From Rhodospirillaceae bacterium UBA1479 (lineage in GTDB: Bacteria; Pseudomonadota; Alphaproteobacteria; Rhodospirillales; Casp-alpha2), in contig DCRZ01000002.1 in assembly GCA_002325375.1 (NCBI GenBank), positions 124,001-188,000 on the forward strand: 64,000 bases of DNA, given 5' to 3'. Under the pieces are notes generated by a model. That model was not told the origin of the DNA. It was given only the letters and a program-made list of their open reading frames with translations, and did not search any database. Both the position numbers and the translations under genes were made by a program. Positions 1-9,683 of the stretch are shown in pieces. How positions within the stretch are numbered: position 1 is the first letter of the stretch; every line of letters starts with the position of its first letter.

Positions 1-65
1 GCGGTCCCGTAAGGGCCGCCGGGTCGCCGTTCGAATTCCAGGGGGGCGGTACGGATGGGCGAAAC
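1..65. other. upstream flank of transporter operon
   Basis: The first 65 bases precede the first permease. In frame 1 there is a TAA stop at 10-12, which could be the end of an upstream gene such as the substrate-binding protein expected in this operon type, but three codons cannot prove it. No clear Shine-Dalgarno is seen; GGATGG lies about 10 bases before the ATG at 66. Confidence 0.25.
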
Positions 66-983
66 ATGCTGAAATATATTCTGAAACGGTTGGGGGTCGC
101 CTTCATGGTGGCGCTGACCGTTTCGGTTATCACGTTTTCATTGATCTATGTTTCCGGCGATCCCGCCGTGGCGCTCGCCGGCGAGGCGGCGTCGAATGAC
201 GAAATCGAACACATCCGAAAATCCTACGGATACGACCGTCCGATCCCCGTGCAATACATGGATTGGCTCGGCCGGGCCCTGCAGGGTGACTTGGGCCGCT
301 CCCATTATCTGAAAGAAGACATCTCCGACGTCATTCTTACCCGGCTGCCCAACACGCTGATCCTGGCCGGTTGCGCCATCGCCTTTGCGCTGATCCTGTC
401 GATCCCCTTGGGCGTGGCGGCGGCGATCCGCCCGAATTCACTGATCGATCGCTTCGCCCTGACGCTTGCCGTGGTCGGCCAGGCGCTGCCGTCGTTCTGG
501 TTTGCGCTGATCATGATGTTCTTCCTGGGCATTCAGATGCGCTGGCTGCCGATTTCACGGGTCGAGACCTGGCAGGGCTTCATCATGCCGTCCATCGCGC
601 TGGGCTATTACGTGACGCCGGGCGTCATGCGCCTGACCCGCGCCGGGATGCTCGAGGTTCTGCAGTCGGATTACATCCGCACGGCCAAGGCCAAGGGCCT
701 GCGTCCCATGGTGGTCCTGTTCAAGCATGCTCTGCGCAACGCCATCATTCCGGTGGTGTCGCTGGCCGCCGTTCAGTTCGGCTTCATGCTCGGCGGGTCG
801 ATCGTCATCGAAAGCATCTTTGCCATCAACGGGCTCGGCTTCCTGGCCTGGGAGACCATCCAGCGCGGCGATCTGCCCATGATGCAGGCGATCGTGCTGG
901 TTCTGTCGCTGTTCTACATCGTCATCACCTTCCTGGCTGACATGTTGAACGCCTTCCTCGACCCCCGGATCAGGGTGACCTGA
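66..983 (+). CDS. ABC transporter permease, DppB/OppB type
   Basis: Inner-membrane permease of a peptide/nickel/opine (PepT family) ABC importer. The 305-residue protein has the family's usual length: an N-terminal membrane segment (about 10-30), a periplasmic stretch containing GDLGRS (about 75-79), then five further hydrophobic segments. The EAA-type cytoplasmic loop that contacts the ATPase is at about 203-225 (YIRTAKAKGL onward). It ends one base before the second permease and starts an unbroken run of same-strand genes, so all are probably co-transcribed. The substrate-binding protein is not in the window and may lie just upstream. Substrate is inferred from the peptidases and amidases downstream, not from this sequence. 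Confidence 0.93.
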   Translation: MLKYILKRLGVAFMVALTVSVITFSLIYVSGDPAVALAGEAASNDEIEHIRKSYGYDRPIPVQYMDWLGRALQGDLGRSHYLKEDISDVILTRLPNTLILAGCAIAFALILSIPLGVAAAIRPNSLIDRFALTLAVVGQALPSFWFALIMMFFLGIQMRWLPISRVETWQGFIMPSIALGYYVTPGVMRLTRAGMLEVLQSDYIRTAKAKGLRPMVVLFKHALRNAIIPVVSLAAVQFGFMLGGSIVIESIFAINGLGFLAWETIQRGDLPMMQAIVLVLSLFYIVITFLADMLNAFLDPRIRVT

Positions 984-984
984 C

Positions 985-1932
985 ATGGCCCGTCAAGATT
1001 CCCAATCAATCGCCCGCTCAGGTGCCGTGCCGTCCGCCGCGCCCGCCGCCGAGAAAATTCTGGAACCGTCGCCCGCGTCGCAGATGCGCCGACGCATCTT
1101 CGGCCACTATGGGATCATGATCGGCGGCACGGTCCTGGCGGCCATCTTCCTGATCGCGATCTTCGCGCCGCTGCTGACGCCGTTCGATCCGATCCTCGAC
1201 CAGGATCTGGCGCAGAAGCTGAAACCGCCGTTCTGGCACGACAGCCCCAAATACGATCCGGCCCATCCGCTGGGCACGGACCTGCAGGGCCGCGATTACC
1301 TGACGCGGCTGGTTCACGGGGCCCAAATTTCGCTGCTGATCGGGTTTTCGGCGATGCTGATTTCCGGGGTCATCGGCACGGCTCTGGGCGTCGCCGCCGG
1401 CTATTTCGGCGGGCGGGTCGACATGGTCGTCAACTTCATCATCACCACACGGCTTTCCATGCCCGTGGTGCTGGTGGCGCTGGCCGTGGTGTCGTTGATC
1501 GGATCCAGCCTGTGGATCGTGATCTGGGTGTTGGGTCTTCTCATATGGGACCGTTTCGCCGTCGTGATGCGAAGCACGACCATGCAGGTGCGCAACCTGG
1601 ATTACGTGGCGGCGGCCCAGGCCTGTGGCTGTTCCACCCTGCGCATCATCATGACGGAAATCATGCCCAATGTGGTCAACCACCTGATCGTGGTGGCGAC
1701 CCTGGAAATGGCCCATGCCATTCTGCTTGAGGCGGCGTTGTCGTTCCTGGGGCTCGGCGTGCAGCCGCCGGCCCCCAGCTGGGGCCTGATGATTTCCGAG
1801 GCCAAGGGCATGATGTTCTTCGACCCCTGGCTGATCGGTGTGCCGGGGGCGGCGCTGTTCGCGCTGATTCTCGCCATCAATCTTCTGGGTGACGGCGTGC
1901 GCGACGTGACCGCACCCGAAAACCGGAATTAG
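985..1932 (+). CDS. ABC transporter permease, DppC/OppC type
   Basis: Second permease of the same importer, 315 residues. It has a polar N-terminal extension of about 40 residues, one membrane segment (about 44-68) followed by the AP-L-TPFDP motif typical of DppC proteins, then a periplasmic segment with LGTDLQGRD (about 98-106), and a five-segment core. The EAA loop is near 207-225 (YVAAAQACG). It starts one base after the stop of the first permease, indicating translational coupling. The two permeases should form a heterodimer with the two ATPases downstream. Confidence 0.93.
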   Translation: MARQDSQSIARSGAVPSAAPAAEKILEPSPASQMRRRIFGHYGIMIGGTVLAAIFLIAIFAPLLTPFDPILDQDLAQKLKPPFWHDSPKYDPAHPLGTDLQGRDYLTRLVHGAQISLLIGFSAMLISGVIGTALGVAAGYFGGRVDMVVNFIITTRLSMPVVLVALAVVSLIGSSLWIVIWVLGLLIWDRFAVVMRSTTMQVRNLDYVAAAQACGCSTLRIIMTEIMPNVVNHLIVVATLEMAHAILLEAALSFLGLGVQPPAPSWGLMISEAKGMMFFDPWLIGVPGAALFALILAINLLGDGVRDVTAPENRN

Positions 1933-1951
1933 GAAGAGGACGAAGAACGGC

Positions 1952-2962
<1,011 letters not shown>

Positions 2963-2963
2963 C

Positions 2964-3965
2964 ATGGCCGACCAGGAAGACATCGTTCTCGAAGCGCGCG
3001 ACGTCACCCGCACGTTCATGATCTCGGCCGGCTTCATGAAGGGCAAGAAGCCGCTCCATGCCGTCAACGGCATCAACCTCAAGGTCGCGCGCGGCGAGGT
3101 GTTGGGCCTGGTCGGGGAATCGGGCTGCGGTAAATCGACCCTGGCCAAGATGCTGCTGGGCCTGTTGGCGCCGACCGCGGGCACGCTCTATGTCGGCGGC
3201 ACGCCGACCAGCGAGATGGAACGCCTGGACATGGCGCGCAAGGTCCAGCCCGTGTTTCAGGACCCTTACTCATCGCTCAACCCGCGCAAGACCATCGGCG
3301 ACATCATCAGCCTGCCCGTGCGCGTGCAGGGCGGGGCGGCGGCCGTCGATGGCAAGGACTTGCGCATCCGGGTCGAGGAAATCATGGAACTGGTCGGCCT
3401 GCCGCGCCGGCTCTATCGCAATTTCCCGAACCAGTTGTCGGGCGGCCAGCGCCAGCGCGTGGCCGTGGCACGGGCGTTGATCAATCGGCCCGAAGTCGTG
3501 ATCTGCGACGAGCCGACCTCGGCGCTCGACGTGTCGGTCCAGTCGCAGATTCTCAACCTGTTGCAGGACCTGCGGTCGGAACTGAACCTGACCTATATCG
3601 TCATCAGCCATAACCTGGCCGTGGTCGAACACATGGCGACCCGCGTCGCCGTCATGTACCTGGGCCGCCTGGTCGAGGTCGCGGACACGGACCAGCTGTT
3701 CGACAACCCGCAGCACCCCTATACCAAGGCATTGCTGCAATCGGTGCTGACGCCGGATCCCAACCTGGACGTGCCCGACTCGGGCCTGGGTGTGGCCTAT
3801 CCCAACCCGGTCGATCCGCCGTCCGGCTGCACCTTCCATCCGCGCTGCGTCGACTGCATGGACCATTGCTCCGTGGTCGCGCCGCGCACCATTGCGACCA
3901 AGACCGGTCTCGTCGAATGCCATCTGTACGACGAGAACCAGGGGAGAGGGCGCCAAGCGTCGTAA
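2964..3965 (+). CDS. ABC transporter ATP-binding protein, DppF/OppF type
   Basis: Partner ATPase, 333 residues. Walker A GESGCGKS is near 50-57, signature LSGGQRQR near 157, Walker B VVICDEPTSALD near 175. The C-terminal domain again carries paired cysteines (CTFHPRCVDCMDHC). It completes a standard permease-permease-ATPase-ATPase set. An 18-base gap separates it from the first M20 peptidase, with no terminator-like structure, so the hydrolase genes are probably on the same transcript. Confidence 0.94.
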   Translation: MADQEDIVLEARDVTRTFMISAGFMKGKKPLHAVNGINLKVARGEVLGLVGESGCGKSTLAKMLLGLLAPTAGTLYVGGTPTSEMERLDMARKVQPVFQDPYSSLNPRKTIGDIISLPVRVQGGAAAVDGKDLRIRVEEIMELVGLPRRLYRNFPNQLSGGQRQRVAVARALINRPEVVICDEPTSALDVSVQSQILNLLQDLRSELNLTYIVISHNLAVVEHMATRVAVMYLGRLVEVADTDQLFDNPQHPYTKALLQSVLTPDPNLDVPDSGLGVAYPNPVDPPSGCTFHPRCVDCMDHCSVVAPRTIATKTGLVECHLYDENQGRGRQAS

Positions 3966-3983
3966 GACCGCCCGGGCAAAACC

Positions 3984-5405
3984 ATGACCCGCCAATACGC
4001 CATCGACGCCGCGCTTGCTCATTTTGACGACCCGGAAGGTTTTTTCGAGGACCTGAAGGCGCGCGTCGCCGTGCCGACGGAAAGCCAGAACGCGGCCCGC
4101 CTGCCCGATTGCTACGCCTATCTGGAAGAAGAGATGCGCGACGCCTTCGAGGCTCTGGGCTACGCCTGCCGCGTCTATGACAATCCTTATGACGGCTGCG
4201 GCCCAGTCCTGTTGGCGACGCGGTGGGAGGGCGACGATCTGCCCACGGTATTGGGCTACGGCCATGGCGATACGGTGCTGGGGCAGGAAGGCCAGTGGAA
4301 GGACAACCTGGACCCCTGGCGCCTGACCAAGGTCGGCGACAAGGTCTATGGGCGCGGCACCGCCGACAACAAGGCCCAGCATTCGACCCATCTGGCGGCC
4401 CTGCGGGCCGTTCTCGACGCGCGGGGCAACCTCGGCTTCAACCACAAGTTCATCATCGAGACAGGGGAAGAGAACGGCTCCAAGGGCCTGAAGGACTTGG
4501 TCGCGCGGGAGAAAGACGCCTTCGCCGCCGATGTCTATTTCGCCTCCGACGGGCCGCGCTTCGACGTCGCCAAGCCGAACCTGACGCTGGGCAACCGGGG
4601 GGCGTTCAATTTCGATCTGGTGGTGGACCTGCGCGACGGTGGACATCATTCCGGCAACTGGGGCGGGCTTTTGGCCAATCCGGGGATCATCCTGGCTTCG
4701 GCCTTGGCGACCGTCATCGACGTGAACGGTCGCATCCTGGTGCCGGCCCTGCTGCCGCCGCCGATCAGCAACAGCGTGCGGGCGCTCCTGGCCGACGTGA
4801 CGCGCGAAACGTCCAAGGGCGGGCCCGCCATCGACGACGGTTGGGGGGAGCCGGGATTGACCCGGGCCGAGAAGGTCTATGCCTGGAACACCTTCGAAAT
4901 CCTCGCCATGAAAACCGGCAATCCGGACAACCCGGTGCATGCCGTGCCACCCAAGGCGGTCGCCCATTGTCAGCTGCGCTTCGTGGTCGGCACGGACTGG
5001 CAGAACATCGTCCCGAACCTCCAGGCCCATCTGGACGACGCGGGCTTCGGCGTGGTCAAGGTGCGGCCCTCGACCGGCGGCAACGCGGCCTTCTTCCATG
5101 CCGCGCGTACGGACCCGGATCATCCCTGGGCCAAATGGGTGCGCGCCGCCGTGGAACGCACGACCGGCGAGAAATGCCGCATGGTGCCCAATTCGGGTGG
5201 CTCCATTTGCAACGACGTTTTTCAGGACGTGCTGGGCATTCCCTTCGTGTGGCTGCCGCTCAGCTATACCGGCTGCTCGCAGCACGCCCCCAACGAACAC
5301 ATCCTGTGGTCGCTGACCCGCGAGGGCATGGAGCTGGTCACCGGTGTCTACTGGGATCTGGGCGATCCGGAAACGGCCTATAGACTTGAAAGGAATGCGG
5401 CGTGA
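3984..5405 (+). CDS. M20 family metallopeptidase, first of tandem pair
   Basis: Zinc-dependent amino- or dipeptidase/deacylase of the M20 (ArgE/DapE/CPG2) family, 473 residues. The metal site is visible: YGHGD (His94, Asp96), GRGTADNK (Asp128, bridging), ETGEENG (Glu162/163, catalytic and metal). The dimerisation (lid) domain contains HHSGNWGG, and a late His lies in SQHAPNEH. No signal peptide, so it acts in the cytoplasm on imported substrate. It is closely similar to the next gene along its length (shared GRGTADNK, HHSGNWGGLLANPG, NTFEILA, KTGNPDNPV blocks), indicating tandem duplication. Its stop overlaps the next start (GTGA). Exact substrate unknown. Confidence 0.9.
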   Translation: MTRQYAIDAALAHFDDPEGFFEDLKARVAVPTESQNAARLPDCYAYLEEEMRDAFEALGYACRVYDNPYDGCGPVLLATRWEGDDLPTVLGYGHGDTVLGQEGQWKDNLDPWRLTKVGDKVYGRGTADNKAQHSTHLAALRAVLDARGNLGFNHKFIIETGEENGSKGLKDLVAREKDAFAADVYFASDGPRFDVAKPNLTLGNRGAFNFDLVVDLRDGGHHSGNWGGLLANPGIILASALATVIDVNGRILVPALLPPPISNSVRALLADVTRETSKGGPAIDDGWGEPGLTRAEKVYAWNTFEILAMKTGNPDNPVHAVPPKAVAHCQLRFVVGTDWQNIVPNLQAHLDDAGFGVVKVRPSTGGNAAFFHAARTDPDHPWAKWVRAAVERTTGEKCRMVPNSGGSICNDVFQDVLGIPFVWLPLSYTGCSQHAPNEHILWSLTREGMELVTGVYWDLGDPETAYRLERNAA

Positions 5406-6796
5406 CACGCGATGCGGTGATCGAAAGCCTGGAACATTATTTCGACGACGGCGGGTTTTGGGCGGACCTGTCGCGCCGCGTCGCCATCAAATCGTGCAGC
5501 CAGGACGAACCGTTCCGGCCCGAACTGTACCGCTACCTGACGGACGAGATGACCCCCTATCTGGCTGAGATGGGATTCGAGAGCGAGATTTTCGAAAACC
5601 CCAAGCCCGGCGGCCAGCCGATCCTGGTCGCCCGCCGCCATGAAGGCGACGACCTGCCGACCCTGATGACCTACGGCCACGGCGACGTGGTGCGCGGCTA
5701 TGACGACCAATGGCGCGACGGCATCGGCCCGTGGGAAATGAAGAAAGAGGGCGAGCGCTGGTACGGCCGCGGCACCGCCGACAACAAGGGCCAGCACACC
5801 ATCAACCTGGCGGCGATGAAGGCCTGCATGGAGGCCCGTGGCGGCACCCTCGGCTACAACGTGGTCGCCCTGATCGAAACGGGCGAGGAAACGGGATCGC
5901 CGGGCCTGCGGGAGTTCTGCCGCGACCATAAAGACCTGTTCAAGGCCGACGTCTTCATCGCCTCCGACGGCCCGCGTTTGAATGCGCAGCGGCCCACGGT
6001 CTATTTCGGCTCGCGCGGCGTGTTTAATTTCACCATGTCGCTGGACCTGCGCGACGGCGGCCACCATTCCGGTAACTGGGGCGGGCTTTTGGCCAACCCG
6101 GGGGTGATTCTGGCCCATGCCATTTCGACCATCGTCGACGCCAAGGGCAGAATCCTGCTCGACGATCTCAAGCCCGATCCCATTTCCAATTCCGTGCGCG
6201 ACGCCTTGTCCAAACTGACGGTCGGCGGCATGGAGGGCGATCCGGAAATCGATCCCGACTGGGGCGAGCCGGGCCTGACGGCGGAAGAAAAGGTGTTCGG
6301 CTGGAACACCTTCGAAATCCTGGCCTTCAAGACCGGCAATCCGGACAACCCCGTGAACGCCGTGCCGCCCAAGGCCTTCGCCAAATGCCACATGCGTTTC
6401 GTCGCGGGCTTCGATCCGGCCGTGGTGCTGCCCGCCGTGCGCAAGCATCTGGACGCGCTGGGATACGACAAGGTCACCCTGACCCCGGACCGGGAATTCA
6501 TGGCGGCGACGCGGCTGGAACCTGACACCCCCTGGGCCAAATGGGCGATCCATTCGCTGACCCGCACGGCGGGGGAAGAGCCGGCCGTGCTGCCCAACCT
6601 GGGCGGATCGCTGCCCAACGACTGCTTCGCCCATATCCTGGGCCTGCCGACCGTCTGGGTGCCGCACAGCTATCCCGCCTGCTCTCAGCACGCGCCCAAT
6701 GAACATATTTTGGAGCCCGTGTCCCGCTCGGCCCTTCGCCTCATGGGCGGGCTGTTCTGGGATCTGGGTGAACGCGACGGCCTGCCGCTACAATGA
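5402..6796 (+). CDS. M20 family metallopeptidase, second of tandem pair
   Basis: Paralogue of the preceding peptidase, 464 residues, starting with GTG inside the GTGA overlap. The M20 metal ligands are retained: His93 and Asp95 in YGHGD, Asp127 in GRGTADNK, the ETGEETGS Glu pair and the SQHAPNEH His. It differs from its neighbour mainly in the N-terminal 70 residues and in loops around the active site, which suggests divergent specificity within a shared substrate class. Its stop overlaps the first amidase start by ATGA. Confidence 0.9.
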   Translation: MTRDAVIESLEHYFDDGGFWADLSRRVAIKSCSQDEPFRPELYRYLTDEMTPYLAEMGFESEIFENPKPGGQPILVARRHEGDDLPTLMTYGHGDVVRGYDDQWRDGIGPWEMKKEGERWYGRGTADNKGQHTINLAAMKACMEARGGTLGYNVVALIETGEETGSPGLREFCRDHKDLFKADVFIASDGPRLNAQRPTVYFGSRGVFNFTMSLDLRDGGHHSGNWGGLLANPGVILAHAISTIVDAKGRILLDDLKPDPISNSVRDALSKLTVGGMEGDPEIDPDWGEPGLTAEEKVFGWNTFEILAFKTGNPDNPVNAVPPKAFAKCHMRFVAGFDPAVVLPAVRKHLDALGYDKVTLTPDREFMAATRLEPDTPWAKWAIHSLTRTAGEEPAVLPNLGGSLPNDCFAHILGLPTVWVPHSYPACSQHAPNEHILEPVSRSALRLMGGLFWDLGERDGLPLQ

Positions 6797-8226
6797 CCGA
6801 GCCTTGTGATCTGTCCGCCGTCGATCTGCGCGCCCTGATCGGGGCGAAGAAGCTGTCGCCGGTGGAGCTTGTGGAAAGCTGTCTGAAACGCATCGCCGCC
6901 GTGAACGGCACGGTCAATGCCTTCGTGGCGTTGGACGAAGAGGGGGCCTTGGCCCGCGCCCGGGACCTGGAAGCCGAGATCACCCAGGGCCGCGACCCGG
7001 GGCCGCTGGCCGGCCTGCCCGTGGGCATCAAGGACCTGGTCAACGTCAAGGGCCTGCGCACGACCTATGGCTCGTTGCTGTTCAAGGACCATGTGCCCGA
7101 CGCCGACGACGGCCAGATCACCCGCCTGCGCCAGGCCGGGGCCATCATTCTGGGCAAAACCAACACGCCGGAATTCGGCTCCGGCGCCAACACCACCAAC
7201 CGGGTTTACGGGGCGACCACCAATCCGTTCGATCCGGCGCGCACGCCGGGCGGATCGTCCGGCGGCTCGGCGGCGGCGCTGGCGTGCTCCATGGTGCCGC
7301 TGGCACAGGGGTCGGACACGGGCGGTAGCCTGCGGGCACCGGCGACCTGGTCCGGCGTGGTCGGGTTTCGCCCGCGCCCGGGGGCGGTCGCCAATGAACG
7401 GCGGATGCTGCCGCTGACCTATTTTTCCGTTCAGGGGCCCATGGGCCGGTCGGTCGCGGATACGGCGCTGTTGTATGCCGCCCAGGCGGGCAGCGCCCAT
7501 CCGGGCGATCCCATGGGCATTCCCTTTGATGCGTCCGGCTTCGCGGCCCTCAGGCCGGCGGACTTGGGCAACCTGCGCGTGGCCTTTTCCGAAGACCTGG
7601 GCACGGCCCCCGTGGATGACGGGATCAAGCGCGTGTTCCGCCAGCGCGCGGGGAAAATCCGCGATGCCTTCGCCCATGCGCGGGACGATCAGCCCGACAT
7701 TACCGGCGTGCGCGAAGCCTTCTGGGTGCTGCGCTGCGTCTATTACATGGCCTATCACAAGGACCGCGTGGAAAATCATCGCGACCTGCTGTCGCCCAAC
7801 ATCATCACCAATACGGAAGCGGGCTACACCATGTCCCTGGCCGACGTGGCGGCGGCGGAGGTCGCCTGGCGGCAATGGTACGACCGCTTCCAGGCCTTCA
7901 TGGAAGACGTCGACCTGCTGATCCTGCCGGGCAACGCTTATCCGCCCTACCGGCTGGATACGGGCGCACCGACCGAGATCAACGGCAGGCCCATGGAAAA
8001 CTATATGGACGCGTCATTGATCCGCTCCGCCCTGACCCTGACCGGCAACCCGGTGATCGCCGTGCCCTGCGGCCTGGACGAAACGGGGGCCCCCTTCGGC
8101 TTCCAGATCGCCGGCAAGCGCCATGGGGAGGCGGAATTGCTGTCCGCCGCCCTGGCCATCGAAACCATTTTGAACGCGGACGGTGAAACCGCCCGCCCGA
8201 TCCCAGACCTGGAGAAATTGACATGA
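6793..8226 (+). CDS. amidase signature family protein, first of tandem pair
   Basis: Amidase-signature hydrolase, 477 residues, cleaving a C-N amide bond through a Ser-cisSer-Lys triad. All three residues are present with canonical spacing: Lys80 in PVGIKD, cis-Ser155 in GGSSGG and nucleophile Ser179 in DTGGSLR (75 and 24 residues apart, as in fatty acid amide hydrolase). The C-terminal part has no GatA-specific context (no gatB or gatC nearby), so it is a catabolic amidase rather than the tRNA amidotransferase subunit. Translationally coupled on both sides by ATGA overlaps. Confidence 0.9.
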   Translation: MTEPCDLSAVDLRALIGAKKLSPVELVESCLKRIAAVNGTVNAFVALDEEGALARARDLEAEITQGRDPGPLAGLPVGIKDLVNVKGLRTTYGSLLFKDHVPDADDGQITRLRQAGAIILGKTNTPEFGSGANTTNRVYGATTNPFDPARTPGGSSGGSAAALACSMVPLAQGSDTGGSLRAPATWSGVVGFRPRPGAVANERRMLPLTYFSVQGPMGRSVADTALLYAAQAGSAHPGDPMGIPFDASGFAALRPADLGNLRVAFSEDLGTAPVDDGIKRVFRQRAGKIRDAFAHARDDQPDITGVREAFWVLRCVYYMAYHKDRVENHRDLLSPNIITNTEAGYTMSLADVAAAEVAWRQWYDRFQAFMEDVDLLILPGNAYPPYRLDTGAPTEINGRPMENYMDASLIRSALTLTGNPVIAVPCGLDETGAPFGFQIAGKRHGEAELLSAALAIETILNADGETARPIPDLEKLT

Positions 8227-9674
8227 CCAAGCCAACGACGGCGACCGAACTTTGCGACCTGACGGCGACCGAGGCCCGGCGCCTGATCGGCACCAAGGAA
8301 ATTTCGCCGGTCGAACTGGTGGAAAGCTGCATCACCCGGATCGAGGCGGTCGATGGTGCCGTCAACTGCATGGTCACCCGCGCCTATGACCGGGCGCGCG
8401 AGGAAGCCAAGGTCGCCGAACAGATGGTGATGGACGGCGAGGAGTTGGGCCTGCTGCACGGCCTGCCCATGGGCATCAAGGATCTGGAGGCCACGGAGGG
8501 CATCCGCACCACCTGGGGCTCGCTGCCGACCAAGGATACGGTGCCGGAGGCCGATCAGGGCTCCGTCGCCGCCGTGCGGGCCGAGGGGGCGATCCTTCTG
8601 GGCAAGACCAACACGCCGGAATTCGGCGCCGGCGCCAATACCAAGAACCGCGTGTTCGGCGCCACGGGCAATCCGTTCAATCCGGAATTGACCTGCGCCG
8701 GGTCGTCCGGCGGCTCGGCCGTGGCGCTGGCCACGGGCATGGTGCCGATCGCATCCGGCAGCGATTACGGCGGCAGCCTGCGCACACCCGCCGGGTTCTG
8801 CGGCGTGGTCGGCTTCCGCCCGTCGCCGGGCACGGTCCCGGCGGAAGGCAAGGCCGCCGCCCTCATGCCCTGGTCGGTGCTGGGGCCCATGGCGCGCACG
8901 GTCGCCGACGCGGCGCTGCTTTTGCAGGCGCAAATGGATGACGACCGCCGCGATCCGTTCTCCCATCTGGTCGACCCCCGCCTGTTTTCATCGGTGGACG
9001 GGCTCGACCTGGGCTCGATCCATGCCGCGATCACGCCGGACCTGGGCTGCTGCCCCGTGGACAAGGGGATCGCCGATACCTTCAAGGCGCGCACCGATCA
9101 GTTCAGGGGCGTGTTCGCCGAGGCCCAGGACCGCGCCCCCGACATGGGCGACATCCACCGCGTGTTCGAGATTTTCCGCGGCATCACCTTCGTCGCCATG
9201 CACCAGGAACGCCTGAAGAACCACAAGGACCTTTTGGGCCCCAACGTCATCGACAACACCACCCGGGGGCTTGAGGTCACGGCGTCTGACGTCGGCTGGG
9301 CTCTGGTCGAGCAGGCCAGGATCATGCGCAACTTCATCGATCTGTTCGACGAGGTCGATGTGCTGATCTGCCCCGCCGCCTCGGTCTCGCCGTTCCCCCA
9401 CGAACAGCTTTACGTGGACGAAATCAACGGCGAGAAAATGCCGACCTACATGCGCTGGCTGGCCATTTCCTATGCGCCGACCATGGCCATGGCCTGTTCG
9501 GCCGTCATCCCCTGCGGTGTCGATCACAAAGGCATGCCCTTCGGCCTGCAGGTCATGGCGCCGAACGGCAAGGACGCCCTGGTGCTGGCCGTGGCCCATG
9601 CGCTGGAGAAATATTTCGCGGACAAGGCCGACCTGATGCGGCCGGTGCCGGACCTCGCCAAACTGAAAGCCTAG
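8223..9674 (+). CDS. amidase signature family protein, second of tandem pair
   Basis: Second amidase, 483 residues, with intact triad Lys86 (PMGIKD), cis-Ser161 (AGSSGG) and Ser185 (DYGGSLR), again spaced 75 and 24. It shares long blocks with the first amidase (SPVELVESC, GKTNTPEFG, PFGLQ/PFGFQ) and is evidently its paralogue. The substrate pocket regions between 240 and 400 differ clearly. The pairing of duplicated peptidases with duplicated amidases after a peptide importer suggests a pathway acting on two related substrates or on two successive bonds. Confidence 0.9.
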   Translation: MTKPTTATELCDLTATEARRLIGTKEISPVELVESCITRIEAVDGAVNCMVTRAYDRAREEAKVAEQMVMDGEELGLLHGLPMGIKDLEATEGIRTTWGSLPTKDTVPEADQGSVAAVRAEGAILLGKTNTPEFGAGANTKNRVFGATGNPFNPELTCAGSSGGSAVALATGMVPIASGSDYGGSLRTPAGFCGVVGFRPSPGTVPAEGKAAALMPWSVLGPMARTVADAALLLQAQMDDDRRDPFSHLVDPRLFSSVDGLDLGSIHAAITPDLGCCPVDKGIADTFKARTDQFRGVFAEAQDRAPDMGDIHRVFEIFRGITFVAMHQERLKNHKDLLGPNVIDNTTRGLEVTASDVGWALVEQARIMRNFIDLFDEVDVLICPAASVSPFPHEQLYVDEINGEKMPTYMRWLAISYAPTMAMACSAVIPCGVDHKGMPFGLQVMAPNGKDALVLAVAHALEKYFADKADLMRPVPDLAKLKA

Positions 9675-9683
9675 GACAGAGCC

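Noticed and set aside
3270..5408. A 700-codon open frame on the minus strand opposite the last ATPase and the first M20 gene
   Set aside because: It mirrors well-supported plus-strand genes; such antisense frames are expected when third positions are G/C. Its translation is low-complexity His/Arg/Gln-rich and matches no family.
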